DNA of 64,000 nt from Mycolicibacterium sp. YH-1 (lineage in GTDB: Bacteria; Actinomycetota; Actinomycetes; Mycobacteriales; Mycobacteriaceae), in assembly GCF_022557175.1 (NCBI RefSeq), contig NZ_CP092915.1:3286001-3350000 (forward strand), written 5' to 3'. Below are positions 1 to 9,643 of this stretch, one piece after another (position 1 is the first letter of the stretch; the number at the start of each line of letters is the position of its first letter). A program made the position numbers and the translations under genes. The notes beneath the pieces are model-generated. The model worked only from the letters and a program-made list of their open reading frames with translations, made no database searches and was not told the origin of the DNA.

Positions 1-33
1 GCCGCGTTGCGGCGCAGGCTGTTCGGAGCGTGA
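1..33 (+). CDS. C-terminal end of small basic protein (partial)
   Basis: The first ten codons in frame 1 read AALRRRLFGA and then stop with TGA, which overlaps the GTG start of the next gene as GTGA. An arginine-rich tail coupled to a DUF881 gene is what is expected for the small basic membrane protein (Rv1824-like) that precedes Rv1825 in mycobacteria. Only the tail is present, so the identity rests on synteny and the stop/start overlap. Confidence 0.45.
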   Translation, partial: AALRRRLFGA

Positions 34-857
34 CGATGAACGAGCATGACCCGGAAAAGCATCACGGCAGACACGAGCTTCCGCCCGACGAGCCCATCCG
101 GTCCATCGGTGAACTGCAGCCCAGCGGTGTGGCCGGAATCCTGCGCCGCGGCCGGGCACAGCTCGGATTCGGCACGTTGGCCATCCTGCTGTGTCTGGTA
201 CTCGGTATCGCGATCGTCACGCAGGTCCGCCAGACCGAGTCGGGGGACTCCCTGGACACCGCCCGACCGGCCGACCTCCTGGTGCTGCTCGACTCGCTGC
301 AGCAACGCGAGGCCGCGCTCAACACAGAGGTCACCGACCTTCAGCGCACGCTCGCCGCGCTGCAGGCCTCCGGCAGCAACGATCAGGCCGCCATCGAGAA
401 TGCCCGGGCCCGCCTGGCCGCGCTGTCCATCCTGATCGGCACGGTGGCCGCGACGGGGCCCGGTGTGACTCTGACCATCGGCGACACCGCCCCCGGCGTG
501 TCGCCCGAGACGATGCTCGACGTGATCAACGAACTGCGTGCCGCAGGGGCTGAGGCGATGGAGATCCGCGATGCGAGCAGTGAATCCGGGGGCCCCACGA
601 TCCGGGTGGGAGTGGATACTTGGGTGGTGGGCACCGCGGGCAGCCTGATCATCGACGGTGTCACCATGAGCCCGCCGTATTCGATTCTGGCGATTGGTGA
701 TCCGGCGACTCTTGCTGCCGCGATGAACATTCCCGGCGGGGCGATGGACAGTGTCGAACGTGTCGGCGGCACAATGACCGTGCAACAGGCCGACACGGTG
801 AACGTGACCGCCTTGCGGCAACCGAAACCTCGCCAATACGCTCAGCCGGGCAAGTGA
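30..857 (+). CDS. DUF881 family membrane protein (Rv1825-like)
   Basis: 275 aa. A charged cytoplasmic N-terminus of about 47 residues is followed by one membrane segment (about 48-66, LAILLCLVLGIAIVTQV) and a mainly extracytoplasmic DUF881 domain. A helical, coiled-coil-like stretch (about 83-125, rich in Leu, Gln, Glu and Arg) comes before the alpha/beta core (GPGVTLTIGD; later MLDVINELRAAGAEAM). DUF881 proteins occur across actinobacteria next to cell-division and envelope genes, but their biochemical role is not settled. The GTG start overlaps the preceding stop by 4 nt, so the two are translationally coupled. An ATG two codons later (36) is an alternative. It lies just upstream of gcvH/garA, as in M. 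tuberculosis. Confidence 0.9.
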   Translation: MTMNEHDPEKHHGRHELPPDEPIRSIGELQPSGVAGILRRGRAQLGFGTLAILLCLVLGIAIVTQVRQTESGDSLDTARPADLLVLLDSLQQREAALNTEVTDLQRTLAALQASGSNDQAAIENARARLAALSILIGTVAATGPGVTLTIGDTAPGVSPETMLDVINELRAAGAEAMEIRDASSESGGPTIRVGVDTWVVGTAGSLIIDGVTMSPPYSILAIGDPATLAAAMNIPGGAMDSVERVGGTMTVQQADTVNVTALRQPKPRQYAQPGK

Positions 858-890
858 CAGCCGTAGCACCACGCAGAACCTAGGAGCGCC

Positions 891-1286
891 GTGAGCGAGA
901 CCCCGTCCGACCTGTTCTACACCCCCGAGCACGAGTGGGTGCGGCGCACCGGCGACGACACCGTGCGGGTCGGTATCACCGACTACGCACAAGCGGCGCT
1001 GGGCGATGTGGTGTTCGTCGATCTCCCGTCGGCGGACGCCGACGTCACCGCGGGCGCCGAGTTCGGCAACGTGGAGTCCACGAAGTCCCAATCCGAGCTG
1101 TACTCGCCGCTGACCGCGAAAGTGATTGCGGTGAACGAAGATCTGGCCGACTCGCCCGAACTGGTCAACTCCGACCCATATGGCGCCGGTTGGCTGATCG
1201 ACCTGCAGGTCGACGCCGCCGCGCTTGCGGAGGGTCTGGCCGGGCTTCTCGACGCGGACGGGTATCGTGCCACTCTCGACGAATGA
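891..1286 (+). CDS. gcvH: Glycine cleavage system H protein
   Basis: 131 aa, normal length for GcvH. It is the mobile lipoyl carrier that shuttles the aminomethyl group between the P, T and L proteins of glycine cleavage in the cytoplasm. The lipoyl-lysine motif is visible as GNVESTKS, with K65 as the predicted lipoylated residue, and the N-terminal YTPEHEWVR signature is intact. The GTG start is preceded by TAGGAGCG, a good ribosome-binding site. The P protein lies 3 kb downstream behind its own riboswitch; no T-protein gene is in the window. Confidence 0.97.
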   Translation: MSETPSDLFYTPEHEWVRRTGDDTVRVGITDYAQAALGDVVFVDLPSADADVTAGAEFGNVESTKSQSELYSPLTAKVIAVNEDLADSPELVNSDPYGAGWLIDLQVDAAALAEGLAGLLDADGYRATLDE

Positions 1287-1415
1287 ACGATTCCGGCGGT
1301 GGTGGACACATCGGACAACCCCGCGCGGTACGGTCGTGGTGACCCCACAACGGTCGGCCGCGCAGCGCCGAGCTTTGTGCCAGACATCGCCACAGCAGCC
1401 AGTTAGGAGCAGCGG

Positions 1416-1895
1416 GTGACGGAAAACGACACCAGTTCGGGAGCCGACCAGTCCTCGGATGAAGTCACGGTCGAGACCACATCGGTCTTTCGTGCCGACT
1501 TCCTCAACGAGTTGGACGCGCCGGCCTCGGCGGGCTCCGAGAGTTCCGTTTCGGGGGTCGAGGGACTTCCGACGGGTTCGGCATTGCTGGTCGTCAAGCG
1601 TGGCCCCAACGCCGGCTCCCGGTTCCTGCTCGATCAGGCCACCACATCGGCCGGACGGCATCCCGACAGCGACATCTTCCTCGACGACGTCACGGTTAGC
1701 CGGCGGCACGCTGAGTTCCGCCTGGAGTCCGGCGAGTTCCAGGTCGTCGACGTCGGCAGCCTCAACGGCACCTACGTCAACCGTGAGCCGGTGGACTCCG
1801 CGGTGCTCGCCAACGGCGACGAGGTTCAGATCGGGAAGTTCCGTCTGGTGTTCCTGACGGGCCCCAAGACCGACGACGGCAGCCCGGGCAGCTAG
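1416..1895 (+). CDS. garA: GarA, FHA-domain regulator of glutamate metabolism
   Basis: 159 aa. The N-terminal tail carries [10 protein letters not shown], with T21 and T22 matching the PknG and PknB phosphorylation sites known in M. tuberculosis GarA. The FHA domain (about 53-145) follows with [20 protein letters not shown] and SLNGTYVN, the phosphothreonine-binding elements. In characterised mycobacteria the unphosphorylated protein inhibits 2-oxoglutarate dehydrogenase and NAD-glutamate dehydrogenase and activates glutamate synthase, and phosphorylation makes the FHA bind its own tail. The GTG start follows AGGAGCAG. It shares one base of its stop with the next start (TAGTG). Confidence 0.97.
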   Translation: MTENDTSSGADQSSDEVTVETTSVFRADFLNELDAPASAGSESSVSGVEGLPTGSALLVVKRGPNAGSRFLLDQATTSAGRHPDSDIFLDDVTVSRRHAEFRLESGEFQVVDVGSLNGTYVNREPVDSAVLANGDEVQIGKFRLVFLTGPKTDDGSPGS

Positions 1896-2647
1896 TGACC
1901 GCCCCCGACACCCCTGCGCTCGCCGGGATGTCGATCGGGGCGGTCCTCGACCTGCTGCGACCCGACTTCCCGGATGTGACCATCTCCAAGATCCGGTTCT
2001 TGGAGGCCGAAGGGCTGGTCACGCCGGAACGCACACCTTCGGGGTATCGGCGCTTCACCGCTTATGACTGTGCGAGGCTGCGGTTCATCCTGACCGCGCA
2101 GCGCGACCACTATCTGCCGTTGAAGGTCATCAAGGCTGCGCTCGACGATCAGCCCGATGGCGAGATCCCGGCGATCGGTTCGGCCTACGCGGCGCCGCGC
2201 CTGGTGCCGGTATCCGACGATCCCACTGATCCCGACGCGTCCGACGCTGCCGCAGGTAGATCGGTAGCGCGGCAGCAGGTCCGGTTGAGCCGCGAGGATG
2301 TTCTGGCCAAGTCGGGAGTCGACGAAGAGCTGCTCTCAACCCTGGTCAGGGCGGGCGTCGTCAAGCCGGGGACGGCCGGGTTCTTCGACGAGTACACGGT
2401 CATCACCCTGCAGTGCGCACGGGCGCTGGCCGACTACGGCATCGAACCGCGCCACCTGCGCGCGTTCAGGTCTGCCGCGGACCGCCAGTCCGACCTGATC
2501 GCTCAGATCGCGGGACCCGTGGACAAGACCCGAAAAGCCGGCGCCCGCGATCGGGCGGACGACCTGGCCCGTGAGGTGGCGGCGCTGGCGATCACATTGC
2601 ACACGTCGTTGATCAAGTCCGCGGTGCGCGACGTTCTGGATCGCTGA
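1895..2647 (+). CDS. ftsR: MerR-family regulator FtsR (Rv1828-like)
   Basis: 250 aa. An N-terminal winged-helix MerR DNA-binding domain (about 10-80) shows [23 protein letters not shown] split as the usual helix-turn-helix plus wing, followed by a linker and a second alpha-helical domain (about 130-250, with [13 protein letters not shown]). The family member from M. tuberculosis (Rv1828) and Corynebacterium FtsR are linked to control of ftsZ and cell division. The GTG start shares its first base with the garA stop, so it is probably co-translated with garA. Confidence 0.93.
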   Translation: MTAPDTPALAGMSIGAVLDLLRPDFPDVTISKIRFLEAEGLVTPERTPSGYRRFTAYDCARLRFILTAQRDHYLPLKVIKAALDDQPDGEIPAIGSAYAAPRLVPVSDDPTDPDASDAAAGRSVARQQVRLSREDVLAKSGVDEELLSTLVRAGVVKPGTAGFFDEYTVITLQCARALADYGIEPRHLRAFRSAADRQSDLIAQIAGPVDKTRKAGARDRADDLAREVAALAITLHTSLIKSAVRDVLDR

Positions 2648-2695
2648 GGACTAGACTCGGCTCGACGGATTTGACGGTGCGGAGGGCGTACACAG

Positions 2696-3190
2696 ATGGG
2701 TGAGGTTCGTGTGGTCGGCATACGCATCGAGCAGCCGCAGAACCAGCCGGTCTTGCTGCTGCGCGAGTCCAATGGCGATCGTTATCTGCCCATCTGGATA
2801 GGGCAGACGGAGGCCACTGCGATCGCGCTGGAGCAGCAGGGCGTTGAGCCGGCGCGCCCGCTGACTCACGACTTGATCCGAGATCTGATTGCCGCCCTTG
2901 GCCATTCACTCAAGGAAGTCCGGATCGTCGCGTTACAGGAGGGCACCTTCTACGCCGACCTGATCTTCGACCGGGACATCACGGTGTCGGCCAGGCCGTC
3001 GGACTCGGTGGCGATCGCCTTGCGCGTCGGTGTGCCGATCTATGTCGAGGAGGCAGTGCTCGCCGAGGCGGGTCTGTTGATCCCGGACGAGGGCGACGAG
3101 GAGGGCACCGGCGCGGTGCGCGAGGACGAGGTCGAGAAGTTCAAGGAGTTCCTCGACAGCGTGTCGCCCGATGACTTCAAGGCGACTTGA
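2696..3190 (+). CDS. Bifunctional nuclease-domain (DUF151) protein, Rv1829-like
   Basis: 164 aa, spanning a single BFN/DUF151 domain: PVLLLRESNGDRYLPIWIG near the start, then EATAIAL, RPLTHDLI and SDSVAIALR. The acidic C-terminal tail (EGDEEGTGAVREDEVEKF) is also typical. Plant and archaeal members show nuclease activity, but the bacterial role is not established. The ATG at 2696 is preceded only by a weak GGAGGG about 14 nt upstream. It sits between two MerR regulator genes in the conserved mycobacterial order. Confidence 0.92.
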   Translation: MGEVRVVGIRIEQPQNQPVLLLRESNGDRYLPIWIGQTEATAIALEQQGVEPARPLTHDLIRDLIAALGHSLKEVRIVALQEGTFYADLIFDRDITVSARPSDSVAIALRVGVPIYVEEAVLAEAGLLIPDEGDEEGTGAVREDEVEKFKEFLDSVSPDDFKAT

Positions 3191-3411
3191 GCGCAGGTAG
3201 CCGGTTGGTCACGGATCCGTCTCACGAATGTCGACACGCCGCGAGGTTTGCGGTAACCGCGATCTGGACAGCCATAATTTGATCTAACTTCAGGCGGTCA
3301 CGGGCCTTGCCGGGAGCGTATGCTCGACAAGTTCGAGCTTGGAGCAAACGCGCTGACCGTGGTCTCGACTGTGACGCACGAAGCGAGTTCGATTCGGCGA
3401 GAGGATGGACA

Positions 3412-4035
3412 GTGGGCGACACGCCACGTCAGGAGCAGTTAGATCTGTCGTCGGGGGGTACGTCCGTCCAGCCTGGACCGACCGTAGCCGCCGAGCCAGT
3501 TCAGGGTCGACTGTTTCCCGATGACTCGGTACCCGACGAACTCGTCGGTTACAGGGGTCCGAGCGCCTGCCAGATCGCGGGGATCACGTACCGCCAGCTC
3601 GACTACTGGGCGCGTACATCACTGGTCGTGCCGTCGATCCGCAGTGCGGCCGGCTCGGGTAGTCAGCGGTTGTACTCGTTCAAGGACATCCTGGTCCTCA
3701 AGATCGTCAAAAGACTGCTGGACACCGGCATCTCACTGCACAACATCCGGGTGGCGGTCGATCACCTGCGCCAGCGCGGTGTGCAGGATCTGGCCAACAT
3801 CACGCTGTTCTCCGACGGCACCACCGTCTATGAGTGCACGTCCGCCGAAGAGGTCGTCGACCTCCTCCAGGGCGGCCAGGGTGTGTTCGGCATCGCGGTG
3901 TCGGGCGCCATGCGCGAGCTGACCGGTGCGATCGCCGATTTCCCAGGTGAGCGCGCTGACGGCGGCGAGTCGATCGCCGCACCCGAGGATGAACTGGCAT
4001 CGCGTCGCAAGAGTCGCGACCGCAAGATCGGCTGA
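3412..4035 (+). CDS. MerR-family transcriptional regulator (Rv1830-like)
   Basis: 207 aa from GTG 3412, chosen because GAGAGGA lies 7 nt upstream and the protein then starts GDTPRQEQLDL, as in the M. tuberculosis homologue. The frame is open further upstream to 3307, but that stretch is not protein-like. A disordered head of about 38 residues is followed by the MerR helix-turn-helix and wing (GPSACQIAGITYRQLDYWAR, SGSQRLYSFKDI) and an effector or dimerisation region (VYECTSAEEVVDLLQGGQG). The end ELASRRKSRDRKIG is basic. The target is unknown from sequence. Its stop lies about 45 nt before the glycine riboswitch. Confidence 0.92.
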   Translation: MGDTPRQEQLDLSSGGTSVQPGPTVAAEPVQGRLFPDDSVPDELVGYRGPSACQIAGITYRQLDYWARTSLVVPSIRSAAGSGSQRLYSFKDILVLKIVKRLLDTGISLHNIRVAVDHLRQRGVQDLANITLFSDGTTVYECTSAEEVVDLLQGGQGVFGIAVSGAMRELTGAIADFPGERADGGESIAAPEDELASRRKSRDRKIG

Positions 4036-4080
4036 CGTCTCACCAACCCTGCCGCTGCCGGTAGAATCAGCAGCGCATCG

Positions 4081-4290
4081 CCCTCGCGCGGGAGAGCTTC
4101 GTGACTGCCAGTCACGGACGCCGAAGGAGCAACACCTCTCCGTCAACCTCTCAGGCACCCAGGACCGCGCCGGGCCCCGATGCCTCTGGAAAGTGGCAGG
4201 TGATCCTGCCCGCCCATGGGGAAAGGCCATCTCCGCGCATCGCCCCGGGGTAGCCGAATCTCTCAGGCGCCCGGTACGGGTCGACGACAG
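4081..4290 (+). promoter_or_regulatory. Tandem glycine riboswitch upstream of gcvP
   Basis: Two glycine aptamers lie in series in the 303-nt gap before gcvP. Aptamer 1 (about 4088-4167) has GGGAGAGC, GCCGAAGGAGCAA and ACCTCTCAGGCACCCAGGAC. Aptamer 2 (about 4192-4275) has CTCTGGAAAG, CATGGGGAAAGG and GAATCTCTCAGGCGCCC. These are the family's conserved blocks in the right order. Glycine binding normally switches the downstream glycine-cleavage gene on. The second aptamer departs from the usual CGAAGGGG core. No clear Rho-independent terminator is visible before the ribosome-binding site, so translational or Rho-linked control is possible. Confidence 0.9.
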
Positions 4291-4338
4291 AGGGGGAGGA
4301 CCGCAACGAATCGTGCGTTCTGAACCCGAGAGGTCCAC

Positions 4339-7209
4339 GTGTCCGGTAGTCATCCCCATTTCTCGGCCGATCATCACCAGCCCCGCTTCGCCGACCGTCA
4401 TATCGGACCGGATTCGGATGCCGTGGCGACGATGCTCCAGGTCATCGGCGTCGATTCGCTTGCCAGCCTCGCCGAGAAGGCCCTGCCCGCGGGGATTCTC
4501 GACGCGCTGACCGCGGACGGTCTGGCCCCCGGTCTCGATCAGCTGCCACCGCCGGCCACCGAGGAGCACGCCCTGGCCGATCTGCGCGCCATGGCCGATG
4601 CCAACACCGTCGCGGTGTCGATGATCGGACAGGGTTACTTCGACACCCTCACCCCACCGGTGCTGCGCCGCAACATCCTCGAGAACCCGGCCTGGTACAC
4701 CGCGTACACCCCGTACCAGCCGGAGATCAGCCAAGGCCGACTGGAGGCGCTGCTCAACTTCCAGACCATGGTCGAGGATCTGACGGGGCTCGAAGTGGCC
4801 AACGCGTCGATGCTCGACGAGGGCACCGCCGCCGCCGAGGCGATGACGTTGATGCACCGCGCGGTGAAGGGTTCCGCCAACCGTCTCGCCGTCGATGCGG
4901 ACCTCTACCGCCAGACCGCGGCAATCCTGGCGACTCGGGCCGAGCCACTCGGCATTGAGATCGTTACCGCCGACCTGCGCAACGGACTGCCCGAGGGCGA
5001 CTTCTTCGGTGTCATCGTGTCGCTTCCCGGTGCGAGCGGCATTGTCAACGACTGGAGCGACCTGATCGCGTCCGCTCACGACCGCGGCGCGCTGGTGGCC
5101 GTGGGCGCCGACCTGCTCGCGCTGACCCTCATCACGCCGCCCGGAGACATCGGCGCGGACGTGGCCTTCGGCACTACTCAACGCTTCGGTGTGCCAATGG
5201 GTTTCGGTGGACCCCACGCCGGATACCTCGCCGTGCACACCAAGCACGCCCGCCAGCTGCCCGGCCGCCTGGTCGGTGTGTCGGTCGACGCCGACGGATC
5301 CCCGGCGTACCGCCTCGCGCTGCAGACCCGCGAGCAGCACATTCGTCGCGACAAGGCGACCAGCAATATCTGTACCGCACAGGTACTTCTCGCGGTGACG
5401 GCGGCGATGTACGCCAGTTACCACGGCGCCGACGGCCTCACCTCGATCGCGCACAAGGTTCACGGTCATGCGCTCGCGGTGGCCGCGGGCCTGTTGTCCG
5501 CAGGGGTGACCGTGGTGCACGACACATTCTTCGACACCGTGCTGGCCCACGTGCCCGGGCGGGCCGAGGAGATCCGTGCGCAGGCCAAGGACCGTGGCAT
5601 CAACGTGTGGCTGGTGGACGCCGACCACATCTCGGTGTCGTGTGACGAGGCGACGTCCGCCGAGCATGTCGAGCAGGTTCTGGAGGCGTTCGGCGGCACC
5701 CGCGGTGGGCACCACTGGGAGGGTCCCGAGATCCACACCCGCACATCGACCTTCTTGGCGCACCCGGCGTTCACGCGGTACCGCACCGAGACCGAGATGA
5801 TGCGTTACCTGCGCGCGCTGTCGGATAAGGACATCGCGCTGGACCGCAGCATGATCCCGCTAGGCTCGTGCACGATGAAGCTCAATGCGGCCGCCGAGAT
5901 GGAGCCGATCACCTGGCCGGAGTTCGCGCGCCAGCATCCGTTCGCGCCCGCGTCCGACACACCGGGCCTACGCACGCTGATCGCGAACCTGGAGACCTGG
6001 CTGACCCAGCTCACCGGGTACGACGCGGTGTCACTGCAACCCAACGCCGGTTCGCAGGGGGAGTACGCGGGACTTCTGGCGATTCGCGCCTATCACCAGA
6101 GCCGCGGCGATCACCGTCGCGACATCTGCCTGATCCCGTCCAGCGCGCATGGCACGAATGCGGCGTCGGCGGCCCTGGCCGGAATGCGTGTCGTGGTCAT
6201 CGCGTGCCGCGACAATGGTGACGTCGACCTCGACGATCTGCGGGTCAAGATCGCCGAGCACGCCGATACGGTTGCGGCACTGATGATTACCTACCCGTCG
6301 ACGCACGGCGTGTACGAGCACGACGTCTCCGAGATCTGCGCCGCGGTGCACGACGTCGGCGGCCAGGTGTACGTCGACGGCGCCAACCTCAACGCGCTGG
6401 TTGGCCTGGCACGGCCCGGTAAGTTCGGCGGCGATGTCAGCCACCTGAACCTGCACAAGACGTTCTGCATCCCGCACGGTGGCGGCGGTCCCGGTGTCGG
6501 GCCCGTCGCGGTCCGCTCGCACCTGATCCCGTACCTGCCGGGCCATCCGCTCGCCGACGAGCTCACCGACACCTACACGGTGTCGGCCGCCCCGTACGGG
6601 TCGGCGTCGATCCTGCCGATCACGTGGGCCTACATCAGGATGATGGGTGCACCGGGGCTGCGTGCGGCGACGCTGACCGCGATTGCATCGGCGAACTACG
6701 TCGCCCGGCGCCTTGACGAGTACTACCCCGTGCTCTACACCGGCGAGAACGGCATGGTCGCCCACGAGTGCATCCTGGACCTGCGCCAGATCACCAAGAG
6801 CACCGGCGTCACCGTCGATGATGTGGCCAAGCGGCTGGCGGACTACGGTTTTCACGCCCCGACCATGAGCTTCCCGGTGGCGGGCACGTTGATGGTGGAA
6901 CCGACCGAGAGCGAGAGCCTCGCCGAGGTGAACGCCTTCTGCGACGCGATGATCGCCATCCGGGCCGAGATCGATCAGGTCGGATCGGGTGCCTGGCCGG
7001 TCGATGACAATCCGCTGCGCGGCGCGCCGCACACCGCCGAGAGCCTGTTGGTCGAGAACTGGGACCATCCCTACACCAGGGAGCAGGCCGCGTATCCGCT
7101 GGGCAAGGGATTCCGGCCCAAGGTCTGGCCGCCGGTGCGCCGCATCGACAGCGCGTACGGCGATCGGAATCTGGTGTGCTCTTGTCCGCCGGTCGAGGCG
7201 TTCGCCTGA
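4339..7209 (+). CDS. gcvP: Glycine dehydrogenase (decarboxylating), P protein
   Basis: 956 aa, full length for the fused homodimeric P protein. It decarboxylates glycine with pyridoxal phosphate and passes the aminomethyl group to lipoyl-GcvH. The N-terminal half starts [17 protein letters not shown]. The C-terminal half carries the PLP lysine in [18 protein letters not shown] (K707). [13 protein letters not shown] and the glycine-rich GGGGPGVGP loop are intact. The GTG start has GAGAGG 5 nt upstream. It is under the glycine riboswitch and monocistronic, because a strong hairpin and a convergent gene follow. Confidence 0.98.
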   Translation: MSGSHPHFSADHHQPRFADRHIGPDSDAVATMLQVIGVDSLASLAEKALPAGILDALTADGLAPGLDQLPPPATEEHALADLRAMADANTVAVSMIGQGYFDTLTPPVLRRNILENPAWYTAYTPYQPEISQGRLEALLNFQTMVEDLTGLEVANASMLDEGTAAAEAMTLMHRAVKGSANRLAVDADLYRQTAAILATRAEPLGIEIVTADLRNGLPEGDFFGVIVSLPGASGIVNDWSDLIASAHDRGALVAVGADLLALTLITPPGDIGADVAFGTTQRFGVPMGFGGPHAGYLAVHTKHARQLPGRLVGVSVDADGSPAYRLALQTREQHIRRDKATSNICTAQVLLAVTAAMYASYHGADGLTSIAHKVHGHALAVAAGLLSAGVTVVHDTFFDTVLAHVPGRAEEIRAQAKDRGINVWLVDADHISVSCDEATSAEHVEQVLEAFGGTRGGHHWEGPEIHTRTSTFLAHPAFTRYRTETEMMRYLRALSDKDIALDRSMIPLGSCTMKLNAAAEMEPITWPEFARQHPFAPASDTPGLRTLIANLETWLTQLTGYDAVSLQPNAGSQGEYAGLLAIRAYHQSRGDHRRDICLIPSSAHGTNAASAALAGMRVVVIACRDNGDVDLDDLRVKIAEHADTVAALMITYPSTHGVYEHDVSEICAAVHDVGGQVYVDGANLNALVGLARPGKFGGDVSHLNLHKTFCIPHGGGGPGVGPVAVRSHLIPYLPGHPLADELTDTYTVSAAPYGSASILPITWAYIRMMGAPGLRAATLTAIASANYVARRLDEYYPVLYTGENGMVAHECILDLRQITKSTGVTVDDVAKRLADYGFHAPTMSFPVAGTLMVEPTESESLAEVNAFCDAMIAIRAEIDQVGSGAWPVDDNPLRGAPHTAESLLVENWDHPYTREQAAYPLGKGFRPKVWPPVRRIDSAYGDRNLVCSCPPVEAFA

Positions 7210-7220
7210 CCTAGTCCGCG

Positions 7221-7273
7221 AACGTCGGTTACCGTCACGCCCCAATGGAGAGGGCGGGGCGGTAACCGACGTT
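7221..7273. terminator. Bidirectional hairpin between gcvP and the vWA gene
   Basis: A perfect 14-bp inverted repeat, AACGTCGGTTACCG (7221-7234) against CGGTAACCGACGTT (7260-7273), with additional GCCCC/GGGGC pairing inside. It sits in the 86-nt gap between two convergent genes. There is no U-tract on either side, which is common in mycobacteria, so it is a likely but not canonical terminator. Confidence 0.6.
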
Positions 7274-7295
7274 CAGCGGCGAACGTGACGTGGGG

Positions 7296-9521
7296 TCAGG
7301 GCAGCACGCTGGACAGCGCTGCGGTCAGTTCCGGTCCCACGGCGCTGTTCAGGTTCTGGTAGGTGCCGCCACTGATCTGGGACACCGCTTCCCAGGTCGC
7401 CCGGTCCGGGTCGGTGCCGAAGTCAATGACGTTGACGGCGACCGGCTTGCCCGGCTGGAAGGTCTGGCGGATGAACTCCTGCAGCCCGGCACCATCAAGC
7501 GACTGGTCGGTGTGGGGGCCGGTGGTGATGACCAGGACCGAGTTCGCCTGGCCGTCACGATAATTCGCCACGGCCTCGTTGTAGATCAACCGCAGCGTGG
7601 TGAAGGACACCGCGCCACCGCCGGACGCGACCTGATCTCTCAGGTTGCTGGACAACACCTCCGAGCGGGGCTGCCCACCGACCGGATCGCCCAGCGGACC
7701 GAACGGCACCTCGGGGCGTCCGGCGACGCCGTCGAATGTCCACAGCCCGACGTCCGCGGTCGGTGACAGTGTCTTGATTCGTTCGTCGAGTGCCGCGGTC
7801 ACGTTGGCGACCCGACTACGGCCACCCTCATCGGCGTCCATCGACTGCTCCAGCATGATGGTGACGGCCGGATTCGCCGCGGGTGCGCTGACGGTCTCGG
7901 CGAGCGTGGCACGCAACGCGTTGTCGCCCACCGACACCGGGTCCGCGAGCGGTCCGAAGTCGGTGACATCACTGTCAGGGGTTTCGCCGCCGTCGGTCCG
8001 GAAGCCCGCCTTGCCGAACTCGGCCAGCGCCTCTGGCTTGCGGAGGAAACGGGCGAACTCGCTGGCCGCGCTGACCTGCTCCTGGGCCAGCCAGTCGCCG
8101 GCCAGCAGCACGGTCGGGTAGTCGGCGATCGCGGCGGGGCCCGAGGGCAGCCACCCCGCGAGCTTGTTCGAGGCGTCGGGCAGCGAGGCGGCCCGTTGAT
8201 ACAGCTGCTGCTCGGTGCTCACCACCGCGTGCACGGAGGAGGCGGCGGGGTCGCTGCCCGCCAACAGTGCCTCCATTGCCGTGGATGCCTTGGTGTCGGC
8301 CAGTTTCGGCTGACCCGCCAACAGTGTGTTGATCGCCGACGCGCCTGCCGTGGCGGGCGCGCCAGCGGGGGCGCTGGCTGTGGCGACGGCCTCGGCCGCG
8401 ACGAAGGTCGCGTCGGCGTCACCGGAGAGCGGCAGTGCCAGTCGAAGCCCACCCCAGCCGGGGAGGTTGAGCGCGTCGAGCGCGGTCTGGTTGGTCTGCA
8501 GTGGCGGCAGATCCGACCAACTCCGTTGCGCTAGCGCCGTCTTCAGTTGCGGGCGGACCGCCAACAGCACGGGCGATGTGACCAGCGACCGACTGTCGCT
8601 GGTGATCGCGCCGCCTGCGGCGGCCTCCAGCCTGGCCACGGACACCGTACTGCCGGGAATCCACAGTGCGGGACGTTCGCCGAGCTCGGCGGGCCAGGTT
8701 CCGGAGAGACCGTTGATCACATCGTCAGAGTCGGCGGAGCGGACGCCGACCTTGACGCACTTGTCGCCGACCGGGGCCGCGGACTGGCTGTACTGCTCGG
8801 CGAGCGGGCCGACCTGGTCGGCGATCGACGGATCGACGACCACCGCGACGGCGACCTCGCCCTCGACACAGCGGGCCGCCGACACCTGCGAGCGGTTGGA
8901 CAGCACGTCACCGAAGAAGCGCCACAGGATGATCGCGCCGACCACGACCACGACGGTGACGAGCGCGACGATCACGCTGACGCTGACACCGCGCCGTTTC
9001 GTGGTGATGGCGCGGTGGCTACCGGTCCATTCCCCGTCCCAGTCGCTGCCATGCTGAGGTCCATCGAGCGGTGGACGCGGAGGCGGCGGGTTCGACGCGA
9101 ACGCTCGCGTCGGCGACTCGTCGTCCTCTAGGCCGTCGCTGTCGTAGCCGTCGGCGTCGTATTCGTCGTCGGCGAAACCATCGTCGGCATATCCGTCGTC
9201 GGTGAGATCGTCGCCCGTCGGGCTGCCGAGGTATTCGAAGTCCTCGTCATACCGCGCGGTGCGTTGCGATTGCCAGTACGCGTCATCGCGGTAGTCGGGC
9301 TCGGGCTTGCCGTAGGTCGAGCCAACATCGTTGCCCTCGCCGAAACCCGTTTCCCGATAAGGGCTTTCGCCGTAACCCGGCTCGCGCCGCGGTTCGTCGT
9401 CGTACCCGGGTCCGGTGGTGGGCTCGTCGGATCCGTGAACATGCGGTTGGTCCGCATCGAAATCCTGCGGCTCATCCGCCGAATCCTCGGGATCGGGAAC
9501 GCTGTGCCTACCCATCCCCAT
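7296..9521 (-). CDS. Membrane protein with solute-binding-like and von Willebrand A domains (Rv1836c-like)
   Basis: 741 aa. Residues 1-170 are an acidic, low-complexity cytoplasmic tail rich in Asp, Tyr, Glu and Gly. One membrane segment follows (about 179-200, VSVIVALVTVVVVVGAIILW). The extracytoplasmic part has an extracellular-solute-binding-like region (about 215-520) and a C-terminal vWA-type domain (about 545-741) with TIMLEQSMDAD and VLVITTGPHTD. The MIDAS is DxSxS-like but degenerate. This architecture recurs in mycobacteria, and its function is unknown. An alternative start is the third codon, Met (9515). It is convergent with gcvP and followed upstream by glcB. Confidence 0.88.
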   Translation of the reverse strand: MGMGRHSVPDPEDSADEPQDFDADQPHVHGSDEPTTGPGYDDEPRREPGYGESPYRETGFGEGNDVGSTYGKPEPDYRDDAYWQSQRTARYDEDFEYLGSPTGDDLTDDGYADDGFADDEYDADGYDSDGLEDDESPTRAFASNPPPPRPPLDGPQHGSDWDGEWTGSHRAITTKRRGVSVSVIVALVTVVVVVGAIILWRFFGDVLSNRSQVSAARCVEGEVAVAVVVDPSIADQVGPLAEQYSQSAAPVGDKCVKVGVRSADSDDVINGLSGTWPAELGERPALWIPGSTVSVARLEAAAGGAITSDSRSLVTSPVLLAVRPQLKTALAQRSWSDLPPLQTNQTALDALNLPGWGGLRLALPLSGDADATFVAAEAVATASAPAGAPATAGASAINTLLAGQPKLADTKASTAMEALLAGSDPAASSVHAVVSTEQQLYQRAASLPDASNKLAGWLPSGPAAIADYPTVLLAGDWLAQEQVSAASEFARFLRKPEALAEFGKAGFRTDGGETPDSDVTDFGPLADPVSVGDNALRATLAETVSAPAANPAVTIMLEQSMDADEGGRSRVANVTAALDERIKTLSPTADVGLWTFDGVAGRPEVPFGPLGDPVGGQPRSEVLSSNLRDQVASGGGAVSFTTLRLIYNEAVANYRDGQANSVLVITTGPHTDQSLDGAGLQEFIRQTFQPGKPVAVNVIDFGTDPDRATWEAVSQISGGTYQNLNSAVGPELTAALSSVLP

Positions 9522-9643
9522 CCTCTGCGCTCGTGTTGTTGGCTGGTCTTAGGCCCGACGCGTCACCATTCGTTCGGCTCCGCCGCTTCACCAATTGTTC
9601 GGCTCGAAGCGACACATCGCGTGGCCCCGCCGAAGTCTAGTCA

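Noticed and set aside
3733..5763. 676-aa minus-strand ORF opposite the MerR gene and gcvP
   Set aside because: It is a high-GC shadow frame, rich in Arg, Gly, His and Val, with no domain, and gcvP on the other strand is unambiguous.
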